From NCBI GenBank assembly GCA_023078685.1, contig JALGAS010000011.1, positions 992,001 to 1,056,000 on the forward strand: a DNA stretch of 64,000 nucleotides, given 5' to 3'. Positions 33,314-44,056 of the stretch are shown here, in pieces. Position 1 is the stretch's first letter. Every line of letters begins with the position of its first letter. The notes beneath the pieces were generated by a model. It did no database searches and was not told the DNA's origin. It was given only the letters and a program-made list of their open reading frames with translations. Made by a program: the position numbers and the translations under genes. Origin of the DNA: Neopestalotiopsis rosae (lineage: Eukaryota; Ascomycota; Sordariomycetes; Amphisphaeriales; Sporocadaceae).

Positions 33314-33854
33314 CCCTCAGGCTCCACTGCCTACCCTGGAGCCACGGATACCATACCCGACATGGGATCCCACCAGCAGCCCAGATTGCCAGGGGATAGC
33401 TTCCCAGGCTAGGCCTCCTCCGATGCGCGGACCTGCCCACAAGACCGTGATTTCCTCCAGACTCCAAAGATCGTCGTCCTCCATCTACAAAGTACGTATC
33501 TACAACTGATAAGATCTGCTTCTGCCATCGGTGCGCCATATATTCTATCTACCGAACCCATTTCGCAGGACCCTCTTCGGTCCGATCTCCACATAAACGT
33601 TGGACCCTCAATCTCCTAGCGCAGAAATGTCAAGAAATAAATATTCAACGGTTGCGACCAGCCAACCGCTATTTCCCAACTAGTATTTAGTAATCAGCAG
33701 TGTTGCATAAGAAGCACAACTGAATAGTCTATAAGCACCAGCTCCCGGAAGCCAACAAACGTCTACTGTCCATTCCATTGCTACCATTCATCTTTCTCCC
33801 TTTCAACGTACATATATTTCTGTGACTTCGTTCCACAAGGCAATATCCCCAATC
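33314..33854. other. Intergenic region, OYE promoter
   Basis: About 540 bp between the regulator and the OYE gene. No ORF of interest; it holds the presumed promoter and 5' UTR of the downstream gene. Confidence 0.45.
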
Positions 33855-34949
33855 ATGGAGTCGACCAAATTGTTCCAACCCCTGAGCTTGGGGAAACTCG
33901 AGCTCAAGCACCGTGTCGTTATGGCACCGCTTACACGCCTTCGATGCGACCGAGACCATGTAATTCTGCCCATCGCCAAGGAATACTATGCGCAACGCGC
34001 TTCCTCGCCGGGTACCCTCATCATTGCCGAGGCGACAATGCCTTCGCTAAAGCACGGCTTCGGCGATCACACTCCTGGAATCTGGTCGGACGCACAAATC
34101 AAGAGCTGGAAGGAGATTACAGATACTGTTCACGACAAGGGCTGCTTCATGTATTTGCAGATTTGCCTGCCCGGACGCGCGGCTGCAGAGGGTTACGAGT
34201 GCCTCAGCTCGAGCGCGGTCCCGATCGACGCACAGAGCCGTGTGCCCAAGGAGATGAATGAAGAAGAGATTCAAGAGGCGATCGAATCCGTTGTTCAAGC
34301 CTCGAAAAATGCTCTCGTGGCCGGCTTCGATGGAGTTGAGCTACACGGCGCCAATGGATACTTGATTGACCAATTTCTTCAAGACAACTGCAACCAGCGC
34401 ACTGACAAATGGGGAGGCTCTGTTGAAAACCGGTCCAGGTTCGCTTTGGAGCTGGTGGCCGCCGTGGCCGAAGCCATCGGATCTGATCGGCTTGGCCTGC
34501 GCCTCAGCCCATGGAGCGAATTTCAGTCAATGAGGATGAAGGAGCCTGTACCGCAGTTCTCCCACTTGGTTCGCGAGCTGAAGAAGTACAAGCTGGCTTA
34601 CCTCCACCTGATTGAGTCGCGCGTCAACAACTGGGCGGACAAGGAGAAGACAGAGGGAATTGAATTTCTTATCGATATCTGGGGTAACCAGTCACCGGTT
34701 CTGGTCGCAGGAGGCTTCAAGCTAGACTCGGCAAAGAACGCCGTCGACAGCGAGTACGCAAAGTACGACACTGCCGTCGTCTTTGGCCGTTATTACCTCT
34801 CGACACCCGACCTAGTCTTCCGTCTGCAGCATGGTCTGGAGCCTAACCAGTACGACCGCAATACTTTCTACACGCCTGTACAGCCCGAAGGCTACTTGGA
34901 CTATCCGTTCAGCAAGGAATTTGAGAAAGGTGCCAAGAGCCAGGTATAA
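33855..34949 (+). CDS. NADH:flavin oxidoreductase, Old Yellow Enzyme family
   Basis: An intronless 364-residue protein, starting at ATG 33855 (MESTKLFQPLSLG), which fits the family's N-terminus. OYE motifs appear in order: VVMAPLTRLR (FMN binding, about 22-30), FDGVELHGANGYLIDQF with the substrate-binding pair H164/N167 and Y169, then QRTDKWGGSVENRSRF, a phosphate loop around VLVAGGF and FGRYYLSTPDL. The family LQLWHLGR-type segment reads LQICLPGR here (about 101-108), so the aromatic residue lining the active site is changed. The enzyme would use NAD(P)H and FMN to reduce activated C=C bonds in the cytosol. It lies downstream of the Zn2Cys6 gene and converges on the P450, and could act with it on a shared metabolite. 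Confidence 0.92.
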   Translation: MESTKLFQPLSLGKLELKHRVVMAPLTRLRCDRDHVILPIAKEYYAQRASSPGTLIIAEATMPSLKHGFGDHTPGIWSDAQIKSWKEITDTVHDKGCFMYLQICLPGRAAAEGYECLSSSAVPIDAQSRVPKEMNEEEIQEAIESVVQASKNALVAGFDGVELHGANGYLIDQFLQDNCNQRTDKWGGSVENRSRFALELVAAVAEAIGSDRLGLRLSPWSEFQSMRMKEPVPQFSHLVRELKKYKLAYLHLIESRVNNWADKEKTEGIEFLIDIWGNQSPVLVAGGFKLDSAKNAVDSEYAKYDTAVVFGRYYLSTPDLVFRLQHGLEPNQYDRNTFYTPVQPEGYLDYPFSKEFEKGAKSQV

Positions 34950-35440
34950 ATTCCCCGGTCGCATCCGGGCATCAATGGACGTTGCCAAAATAGATAGCAT
35001 TATTCATAGACGTCTTATTCCTATGCATGATGGCGGGGCTTTCATTTCTATGCAACTCGAACAGCGCGCCATATAATTACAGCTTCCTAATAAGAAACCA
35101 AGAAGAAGAAGAATGGAGCTTATCTACTCCGTAGACATCGGCTAGAAGAGAGAGTCTATAGACTTATAATACGTACGATCCTAAATTCTACCGTCTCAAA
35201 TTGGAAAATAAAAACAAAGGGCAACAGTAGTATCTACTTTGAGTTGTGATCCTATTTATTGATCTGCCGTGAAATGATATGTTACACGCCTTGCTCTACC
35301 TCTCTCTAAGTCTACATCTAAGGGTATGTTCCGTGTAAAAGAAAAAGCGACTGGCCTATCTCTGAACGCCAACCTATGCAACAATAAAAATAGATATAGC
35401 AGAATCTTCTGGGGACGAAAAAAGTCATGCGAAGCCAGTT
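34950..35440. other. Intergenic region between convergent OYE and P450 genes
   Basis: AT-leaning sequence holding the two 3' UTRs; nothing else seen. Confidence 0.45.
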
Positions 35441-37527
35441 TTAGCTGCTCTTGGCTGGCCATTTGACACGTTTCTCAGCTCTGACGTATAAGTTCATGGG
35501 TCTGATCAGCTGGAACATGGGGTCGTACTCCAGAGGGCCGTCGCTGGCCAAGCTGAAGTTGTACCGGTAAATGAGTTTGGGAAGGAAGACCTGGGTGAGT
35601 TGGTTAGCATCTAGTGACGGCACATTTGGGGAATTTATCCGTCATCCTTTCCTAAAGGATACTCACCTTGACTTCTTGAAGCGCAAAGTTGAAGCCAATG
35701 CACATTCTTGGGCCGGTGGCGAAGGGAATATAGGAGGCCTGGTGACGCGACTTGACCTTCTCACTATCCCAACGATCGGGGTCGAACTGGGTTGGGTTGT
35801 CCCACAGCTTGGGGTTGTTGTGAATGTGGTGGAGAGCGACAACGCAGACCGAGTCCTTGGGGAGCTTATAGCCGCCCGGCAAGATCATGTCGACCTTTGA
35901 GGTTCGTGCAGGTTGGTAGCTAGGGTTGTGACGTCGCTGGGTCTCCTTTACATACTTGTCAAGGAAGGTGAGCTTTTGCGTCAGCTCGGCTGTGATTTGT
36001 GTGTTCTCATCGAATCCATTGTCGATCAGCTCCTGGAGGAGACGCTCCTGGTTACCAGGATAGGCGACGAGGCCATATAGCAGCCAAGAGAGCAGCGAAC
36101 TAGTAGTTGTGAAGCCGGCGCCGGTGGCTACAACTAGGGGCTCCATGATTCTGTCAGCCGGAAGCTTGTTGCCCTTGGAATCTGTTGCGCGAAGAACATA
36201 GTCGACCATGTTCTCTGCCTTGACAGCAGCCTCCTGGAGTTCCAAGTCTTCAACACCCTTTGAGGCAGCCTACCGAATGTCAAAGTCAGTAAGGGATCCG
36301 ATCCGAAGAAATACTATAAGATGAATGAGACTTACATTGATTGACTCCTGGACCATCTCAATAATTCTACCCCTGGCGTTGCGCAGTTGCTTGGGAGCGC
36401 CAAATGGCATGTGCGCATACCAGCTTCCCATGGACGTAACTTTCTTGTTCAGACTCAAAGATTGCGCGATTCGAAGAACCATCTCGTGCAACGGGGCGTC
36501 CGGGGCTGTAAAGTGCTTCATATCAAGTCCCAGAACCAGCTTTCCGACACTAAGAGAGGGGAAAATGTAAACAAGAATGCCATTACAATCAGGCAGGCTC
36601 GCGTGAGCATGGACAAAAGACTTACGCTTGCGATCCCAACTTCAGCATGTAGGGATAGACGTTCCAGGCCTCGTCCCTCTCGTCCAACTCGTCAAAAACC
36701 TTGAAGGCATCTTCTATCGTCTTCTGCATGGTGGGTGCATAGTGGCGGACGGCCTTGGGTCCAAACGCAGGGGGCAGAAACTATTCGAGCGTCAGTCACC
36801 CATTACAGGTCTTTGGAAAGTAGTAGGCACCGTACCTTGTGGGCAGTCCTCCACTCCTCTGTGTCAGTATCACCAAGGAAAACACCAGATTCCGGGTTCT
36901 TGATGGGATGCAGTGGGTGGCCAGGAATGATGTTCTAGATGATACTCATGATTAGCACATATATCCTTTGTCCTTCTGGACCAGCTCACATGGTCCAAGA
37001 AACTGCAGCATGCCGTACTCACCTTGGTGAAAAAGTCACTCTCGCTGAAGAAGATAGATGCGAGAACAGGGTCATTCGTGTGGTACACCACGCTACCCAG
37101 GTTTGTCGTCTTGATCAGAGGACCGTACTGTTCAAACAATCGCTGGTGGTTTCCAAGATGGTCTGGGTAGACTTCAAAGTAGTTGCCGATGTAAGGCAAG
37201 CCGGCCGGGCCGGGAATCTCTCGAACAGCCTTGCCATCGATGGAAATGGCAATCGGCTCCTCCACAGCACGCACATCTGCTAGCGTAGTCAAGGCAACGT
37301 TATCCTTTGACACAAAGCCAACTCCTAGAATCGTACACACAAGGTCAGTAGAGTTCTTGAGAAGCATCTCGCGGCACAAGTCTCATCATACCGGAAGACT
37401 GCACAATGGCAAAGTGAGCAGCAATCGTATGTCTCAGATCATCTTCGTCGGACACGGAAGAAATGTCGATCTCCTTGGAGGACACAGGGTCCTCCCCAAG
37501 CAAGTAGAATTGTTTACTGGCAGCCAT
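35441..37527 (-). CDS. Cytochrome P450 with soluble N-terminal extension (7 exons)
   Basis: Minus-strand exons 37392-37527, 37023-37324, 36836-36934, 36626-36780, 36336-36549, 35667-36269 and 35441-35590 join in frame to 552 residues. P450 marks: Pro-rich hinge (IPGPAGLPYIG, about 87-97), I-helix GAGFTTT (about 351-357), ExxR as ETQR (411-414) and haem loop FATGPRMCIG with Cys about 492. Instead of a transmembrane anchor, the first about 85 residues are polar (KQFYLLGEDP, then DEDDLRHTIAAHFAI, then PIAISIDGKAVRE), so the enzyme looks soluble or peripheral. It is a monooxygenase needing electrons from a reductase; the divergent cytochrome b5/b5 reductase gene is a plausible partner. The subfamily is not recognised with certainty and substrate is unknown. 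Confidence 0.92.
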
Positions 37528-39080
37528 TATGCTTCTTCTCAGCAGTATGTAGAAATGGCAATGATGTTGTATTGAGATAGATACCAGATACACCTGAAAT
37601 TCCTCCAAGACCGTAGGAACTCCTTCGAAGGCATCATAAGAGATATTTAAATTGTTCAAGCGCTACGTACTTGCCTGTCACAAACTTGCCATTGTTCGTT
37701 GACGGTACTACTGTTCGTACTAGCTTGAAGGTAAGGGGCTCCAGTTCTTCGTCTTGATCTCAGTGGAGCTGGTGCCGAGCCGAGGCAAGCAGAAATTTAT
37801 TTACGACTAGGGGCGGAGGACCCGTTGTCTGATAAGACGACACGACATGGTCAAGGCAAAGGCCGTCGGTGTTTAAAGGGAAGGATATCCATCAGCGGCT
37901 CCGAAGCGCGTTGCAGATGGAAAAAAAGCGAAGAAACCCACAACTTATCTGAACACAGTCAATAGGGGATGCAGGAATTGTAATTCTATCTGGCACGATC
38001 GCGCTCCGAACCCTTCCACCACGTCAGTGGCTGTCGGGAGGCAAGGGGTGGTCTGACGGGTCGTGGCTATAGTGGAGCAATACGATCGGCATAAGGCATT
38101 TGGCTTGTCCATGCCTGCAGGTATTAGCGTATATAGTGCTGAGTTGGTAATCACAGCATCTCGGACAGCACGTTTTAGGGCATGCCCATATGCCGGGACA
38201 CTGCCAACTCAGGTCTAGACGGGTCAAACTGGTAACAGGGGCCGCTTAGGCTCACGTACACAATCAGGGGGCCCTTGGACCTTACCTGCCTTCTGCGGCC
38301 CTTTCGGTCGGGAGAGGCGCATGTTCGGTCGCAATGGCTTGCCAAGTTGCGTAACAAGGCGTAGGGCTTAAGATTCTGGAAATATGTTTATATCAGCGAA
38401 GACCGAGTGTTCGACGTATCACACAGAAGACATGCTCTGCTATGCCTACCATGCAGCTGACCCTTGACGCCATCACGGAGATACCGGGAAGACATGATAT
38501 CGCGACATACATTACAGATCCGTGTTGTTTGCGTATAGTGTACAATGACGGGTGATTTCGCATTTTTAGTCTGTCAACTGGAACCACAATTCTTTTTCTG
38601 GAAACGCCTCGGTACTCGGAGCGCAATTCAACACTAGAACGTGCTTGCTAAAATACTAAAAATGATTAGTACATACCGCCATGCCCATCTGTTCATGCTG
38701 TCTAGGTTTAGGTAGTTATGCCGCGAAATCGCCAGATGGAGCCTTCAAGTTGCCTGTGGCAATCTACGGACCCGCTGAATATCGTCGCAACTTTGCGCGA
38801 GCCTCGGCATCTCAACCCAGCGTCGGCGGAAAAGATAACTGTGGATATTCGTGAACACTGAGTGGTCGAGCAATCCATGGTCTCTTTTGCTATGCCCCTT
38901 GTCATCCGACCAGACCAGACACGGCGACTTGTCACCGGCCAGGAGCCTCCTCGTGCCTTTTAAGACTGCCTGGTCTTTTTGCTCAAATTACAGGAACTGC
39001 CTCCTGAAAGTCCTGCCTCTTTTAGATTTCAGCAAATCTATCAGTCTTTCTACAATCCACGCTTTGCATTGCCTATCAAG
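37528..39080. promoter_or_regulatory. Divergent promoter region (P450 / cytochrome b5 reductase)
   Basis: About 1.55 kb between the two start codons with no supported ORF, so the genes may be co-regulated from here. A CGG-N2-CCG inverted pair at 37896-37903 is the kind of half-site pair bound by Zn2Cys6 dimers, roughly 370 bp upstream of the P450 ATG; a direct CGG-N4-CGG occurs near 38610. These are short words and could be chance. Confidence 0.35.
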
Positions 39081-40684
39081 ATGACTGCTGTAACTGATGT
39101 CGAGTATACCGCCAAGGAGGTTGCAGCTCATGCAGTCTCTGAGGATTGTTTCATGGTCATCCAGGGCAAGGGTGAGTCTGCCCGACTTTTGTGTTCTTTA
39201 TCTTTCGCGCAAGTATGCTGACCGAAATCTCTCAAGTCTACGATGTTACAAAATACGTCCACGACCATCCTGGCGGAAGTGATATTCTGATAGACGCTGC
39301 TGGAACTGATGCTACCGAGGCGTTCGACAATGCTGGTCACTCAGAGGATGCTTTCGAGATCATGGCGGAATACCAAGTTGGTGTTCTGAAGGGATCATCC
39401 AAAAAGGCTGCACCTAAAGCCGTCAAGCTCATCACAACGCCAAAGAAGCCCGCCAAAGCACAATCTTCCAGCATCGTTCCCACGGCTGTTGGCGCTACTG
39501 TGATTGCACTTGGCGCACTTGGTTATTATCTTTATCCTCAGATTAGTGGCGGACGTGCTTCTTCAGTCTCATTTTCCCTGCCAAAGACCACCTGGTTGAA
39601 GGCTGGCGGACACCAGGGTCCGCGCTTCGGTTTCGTCGAAGGCTTTGCTGTGGCATCTGGCGCTGTTGCAGTCGCTGGTACAGTGCTTTTCAAGAAGGGT
39701 CTTGAACTCCTCGATATGCACGGTGACTTCACAAAGTACCCAAGTCACCTCAAGTTGCCCAAGCCGGTTAAGTCAGAGCCACTGCTGGAGCGTGGCTGGT
39801 TACACCCAACAACATACCAGACTCTACCACTGGTAGCCAAAATTGAACTTGCGCCCAACACGTACAAGTACGTGTTTGAACTTCCAACACCCCAGACGGT
39901 TCTTGGTCTGCCAATTGGCCAGCACGTCTCCATTGGTGAGTTTGAGCGTTTGATCGAATGTTGAATTTACGAGGTAGCTAACGATATTCAGCGGCGACTA
40001 TCGATGGCAAGACGGTGAGCAGATCATACACGCCGGTGTCAAACAATGCAGACAAGGGAGTCCTCGAGCTTGTGGTAAGTGACAAAGTCCACTCCCTGTA
40101 ACGTTCAGGGGCTAGAGAATGAAAGACACTTATACTAAGGGCTTTGCCAACCACAGATCAAATGTTATCCTGACGGACTTCTCACTGGACGTTACCTGGC
40201 CGATTTGCAGCCTGGTGACGAGGTCCAGTTCCGAGGACCAAAGGGTGCCATGCGCTACCGACCTGGTCTTTGCAAGAAAATCGGCATGCTGGCGGGTGGT
40301 ACAGGCATTACGCCCATGTACCAGCTTATCCGCGCCATCTGCGAGGACGACCGCGATCTCACAGAGGTCAGCCTCATCTATGCCAACAGAACAGAAGCCG
40401 ACATTCTCCTGAGAGAGGAGCTAGAGACCATGGCTCGAAAGTATCCACAGAACTTCAAGCTCTTCTACCTCTTGGACCACCCACCAGCCGACTGGCAGTA
40501 TGGCTCAGGCTATGTCACAAAGGACCTAATGTCCGAGAAGTTCCCTGCACCAAGCGCCGAATCCAAAGTCCTTCTCTGTGGACCACCAGGCATGGTGAAT
40601 GCAGCCAAGAAGTCGCTCCAAGATCTCGGCTTTGAGAAGCCGGCTGCTCTTTCGACTATGCGCGACCAAATATTTTCCTTCTAG
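39081..40684 (+). CDS. Cytochrome b5 / NADH-cytochrome b5 reductase fusion (4 exons)
   Basis: Exons 39081-39171, 39237-39935, 39992-40074 and 40157-40684 give 466 residues. The N-terminal cytochrome b5 domain has haem-ligand His 41 in HDHPGG and His 65 in NAGHSEDA. A hydrophobic segment follows at about 105-127 (VGATVIALGALGYYLYP), probably a membrane anchor. The reductase part has the FAD motif RSYTPVS (R274), NADH-binding AGGTGITP (337-344) and CGPPGM (432-437). NADH electrons would pass through FAD to the fused b5 haem and on to desaturases, hydroxylases or P450s. Such fusions occur in fungi beside the separate housekeeping reductase. It is divergent from the P450, consistent with an electron-supply role, which is inferred from position. 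Confidence 0.92.
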
Positions 40685-41245
40685 TCAACACACCAGCTTT
40701 TCATTTATAGAGGGACTTGATAGACGGCATACGATTAAGACGGATTAGAGATATCACAAAATGGAGCCTGGTGTCACAACTTGGGAAATTGGATTTCTGG
40801 GTAAGCTTGAATTGCGTAATTGCATATTTTGTCGATATCATCGTCATCATCATCATCAGCATCATTGTCGTGTTCCACAACAAGACGAACATCATGATGA
40901 TCATCACTACTAGTAGACCTAGACTTTTTTTCCTTTCCGTGTTTCCTCGCACTCTATACCCAATGTATATACATATATTATTCCGACATCAGGAGCGATT
41001 CGTGCATAGACTCGTTTAATCTGACCTTGATAAAAACTTGAAATGGAATAATAACTTTATCTTGATAGACGTGATTGTCGAAAGCTTTTGCTTTCCCCTG
41101 CCTGCCAGCCCACTATTCTGGGATCTAGGCATTTCGTTCCCCACAGCGGCGCCAGCCGGGAAAGCAAATCAAACTTCCATATCGAGTAGGTAGGGAAAGT
41201 CGCAACACTTGTTCATCCGTTCACAACAGCCCAATTGGTTGACTT
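40685..41245. other. Intergenic region with ATC/ATG simple repeat
   Basis: The probable 3' UTR of the reductase. A short run of ATC triplets at about 40838-40865 and a related ATGATGATC stretch near 40893-40910 form a small microsatellite. No gene seen. Confidence 0.5.
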
Positions 41246-43040
41246 ATGCAACAACATTCACGTTTTCCATCCGTGTCTGTAAATACAACAACGATAACTG
41301 AGGCGATGGCTCAGGTTCGCGATCGATTCCACTGGCTGAACCAGATCAACAAAGCCAGCACGGTGATCAATATTGATGAGAAGCTTCTCAGCCACGACCT
41401 GGGCGTCACTGTTGCGCATGGGATCGCCAAGGTCCTTGACGATGGGAGCAAGCCTGATGGAGCACGACCCGGCCGTGTGATTACACTCGAGCCTTTGCTT
41501 ATCAAGGCTGCTGGAATTGAAGCCACACGACTTCATGTTGGACGTTCGTCCCAGGATATGCGTAAGAAGATGCATCGTTTCCTCTGACACCATGATACAG
41601 CTTCTGATCTCTTCCAGATACGACTGCGACTATAGCGATCATCCGTGAGCATACGTTGCAGCTAGCAGATCAATTATGCCGTACTACATCGCGAATGGTG
41701 AACATGGCAGAGGAGCACGTACATACACTGGTTCCCAACTACACAAACGGTGTAGCTGCTCAGCCCAACTCGTATGGACACTACCTCCTTGGACATGTCG
41801 CTGGTCTTCTCCGAGACGCAGAGCGACTACAGCAATTCTATGTGCGCCTTGACCGGTGTCCAATGGGGTCCACGGTCCTGAACGGAAGTCGCTGGCCGTT
41901 GAACAGGCAGCGAATGGCGACATATCTCGGTTTCGCCGAGGTCGCTGATAATGCCTTTGACGCCGTCCAGATCTCTGGGACTGAGATGCCCGTAGAACTA
42001 GGTGCTGTTTGCACGAGCAGTAAGCAAGCCCCGCGTAAACTTTTTCATATATGCTGGGTTTCCTCGCCAATACTCACTAACTTGATCCCTGCCTCTTGTG
42101 CGGAAGCATTGGACAAAGATGCTCAGAAAGAGCCAGCTGCAATTTGACCATGTTCTTTCATATTCAGTTGCTGACAGAAGCTATTGTAGTGATGCTTCAT
42201 GCTGGTGCATTCATCCAAGACGTGATGAGCCAATATGGAAACCCTAGACCCTGGATCCTTTTGAAAGAGGGAGGCGATAACACCTATGTTTCCTCCGCGA
42301 TGCCTCAGAAGAGAAACCCAGGTAAGAGAGAACAACAGCTCAGGCAGCACTGTGCTCGGATCGAAGCCTAACTAATACTGCCAGGTATACTTAATAGTAC
42401 ACGCGCCGATGCATCAAGAATCATCACGCTGGGCTTTGGCAGAGCATTACAAGCTCACAATATTACGCCGGGTATGATCGACGCAAGAAGTACCAGTGAT
42501 AGTGTAGAGGTTGTTAAGGGAGCGACGACTGTTCTAAAAGACTTGGCACGAATCCTGGGAGCTTTACAAATCAATGCAGAACGCGCCCTCGAGGAACTGA
42601 ACAGTGACTGGACCGCTTCACAGGAGGTCGCCGATGTTCTCATGATCCGTCATGATGTTCCATTCAGAGTTGGGCACCATTTCGTCTCGGAAATGGTCAC
42701 TTATGCCAGGCGCAACAACATACGGCCCAGTGACTTCCCATACGAGCAAGCGCAGAACATATGGATCACAGCCCACCAGCATTTGCAGCTAGAATGCACC
42801 ACGGTATTGCCTATGCGTGCGGAAGAGTTTCGCGAGACTCTGGATCCTGCTGCCGTCGTTCAGAATCGAGCCACAACAGGCGGACCCCAGCCGACCGAGA
42901 TGGACCGCTTGCTCAAAAAGGCCCGGGATCATCTGAAGGGTCTCAAAGCATGGAAAACAGCTCAATTGTCGCGCATAGAGTCATCCCAGAGTCGGCTCGA
43001 AGAAGATTTTCAGGACCTGCTGGTGCGAAATCAGATTTAG
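41246..43040 (+). CDS. Argininosuccinate lyase-like protein, fumarase/aspartase superfamily (4 exons)
   Basis: Exons 41246-41561, 41618-42019, 42190-42321 and 42385-43040 give 501 residues; the third junction was chosen because it restores VCTSMMLHAGAFIQDVM. Superfamily marks: GRSSQDMHTT (about 99-108), corresponding to the substrate-binding region near GRSRND in argininosuccinate lyase; ISGTEMP; and the mobile signature loop SSAMPQKRNPG (274-284) with the catalytic Ser. The C-terminal ADVLMIRHDVPFRVGHHF is like the argininosuccinate lyase tail. These enzymes reversibly eliminate fumarate from C-N compounds. The motifs deviate from the housekeeping enzyme (SSxMPQKRNP versus GSSIMPQKKNP), so this is probably a specialised paralogue, possibly part of the neighbouring redox cluster. 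An ATG at 41306 is an alternative start. Confidence 0.82.
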
Positions 43041-43244
43041 AAGGTACATGCCAAGAACAAAAGAATACAGAACGTTGCATGAGAGTAAATATAGTGGTCG
43101 AGACTGCATTTCGGACATGCAGGTTTTACTGGTTCTCGAGGACTGGGATTCGCTGCATGAGACCTTTCTCTATTTGAATTTGAAGCACTCTTTTCTATTT
43201 TCTCCATCTGTATGCTGTGCAGTATATTCAGCCCTTGAGCTACG

Positions 43245-44056
43245 TTACTTCATCTCTACCGGCTGGACGGGTCTGTGACGTGGAATCACTGTTGCATTAC
43301 CAGGCGATACTGTGTTGTTTTTAACCCATGTATCGAAATCTGCAGATTTAGCTGCAGCCAGATCAGCATACCAGTGACCAACAGAGTCATGGATATCAAA
43401 GCTTGAGGCGCCATCCCCAGGATTAGCCACGGCTGTGTGGGATAGGGCAAAGGCGAGTCGGGATGGCTGAGTGAGATCCAGGCTTTGTTCATTCCCATCA
43501 GGATCTGTCCATGAACTACACCCCTTACACAAGGCAGTAAATTTGAGGTTTCCCCCACTTATAGCGGTGCCTTTGAGGACTTGATAACTTGTCTCGTTGA
43601 AGACGTCTGGCGAATGGTAACCACTACCTCACTGGTCAGCATTACAAGTATTGATTCAATATACGCCAAGGGAAAGGACGAACTATGCCATGCGGGACGA
43701 GTGAACAACTGAGTTTCCGTTTGGCCAAGTCACTGTCAATGGATTATAAGCCATTGTACCTCCCCAAGCCCAACCGATCCAGCCCAGGGAACTCGGGCCT
43801 TCGATCTGGACAAGCACATCATATTTGCCATCCGTGGACGAAGGAAGTGCAACCCGCCAGGAGGTGTTCGTAACAGTATCGGTGTAAGACTGAAATTTGA
43901 TGCCCGTCTCCGCGTCGGCGTATTCAACTGTGTCGGCTTGGGCAAGTGCTATGTTCTGTTAGTCATAAGCCTTGCCAACAACAGTGGTGGCATTGGTTGA
44001 GACACACCGTACTTTGCCAGCGCAGCCAAAGGCAGCAATATTGTGTCGCCTTTCAT
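43245..44056 (-). CDS. Secreted AA8-type cytochrome domain protein (3 exons)
   Basis: Minus-strand exons 44008-44056, 43684-43948 and 43245-43623 give 230 residues. A signal peptide (about 1-21, ILLPLAALAKYALAQA) is followed by a single domain resembling the haem domain of cellobiose dehydrogenase (DOMON/AA8): GWIGWAWGGTMAYNPL, a Cys pair CKGC (137-140), and FDIHDSVGHWYADL. Candidate haem ligands are Met 82 and His 183, spaced about 100 residues apart as in that family. There is no flavin domain or carbohydrate-binding module, so it would be a stand-alone extracellular electron carrier, for example for lytic polysaccharide monooxygenases. The second intron needs a weak donor (GTTCGT), though it restores the reading frame and the family pattern. 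Confidence 0.82.

Noticed and set aside
40838..40910. ATC/ATG triplet run considered as a coding repeat
   Set aside because: It lies after the reductase stop codon, in probable 3' UTR, with no open frame of interest.
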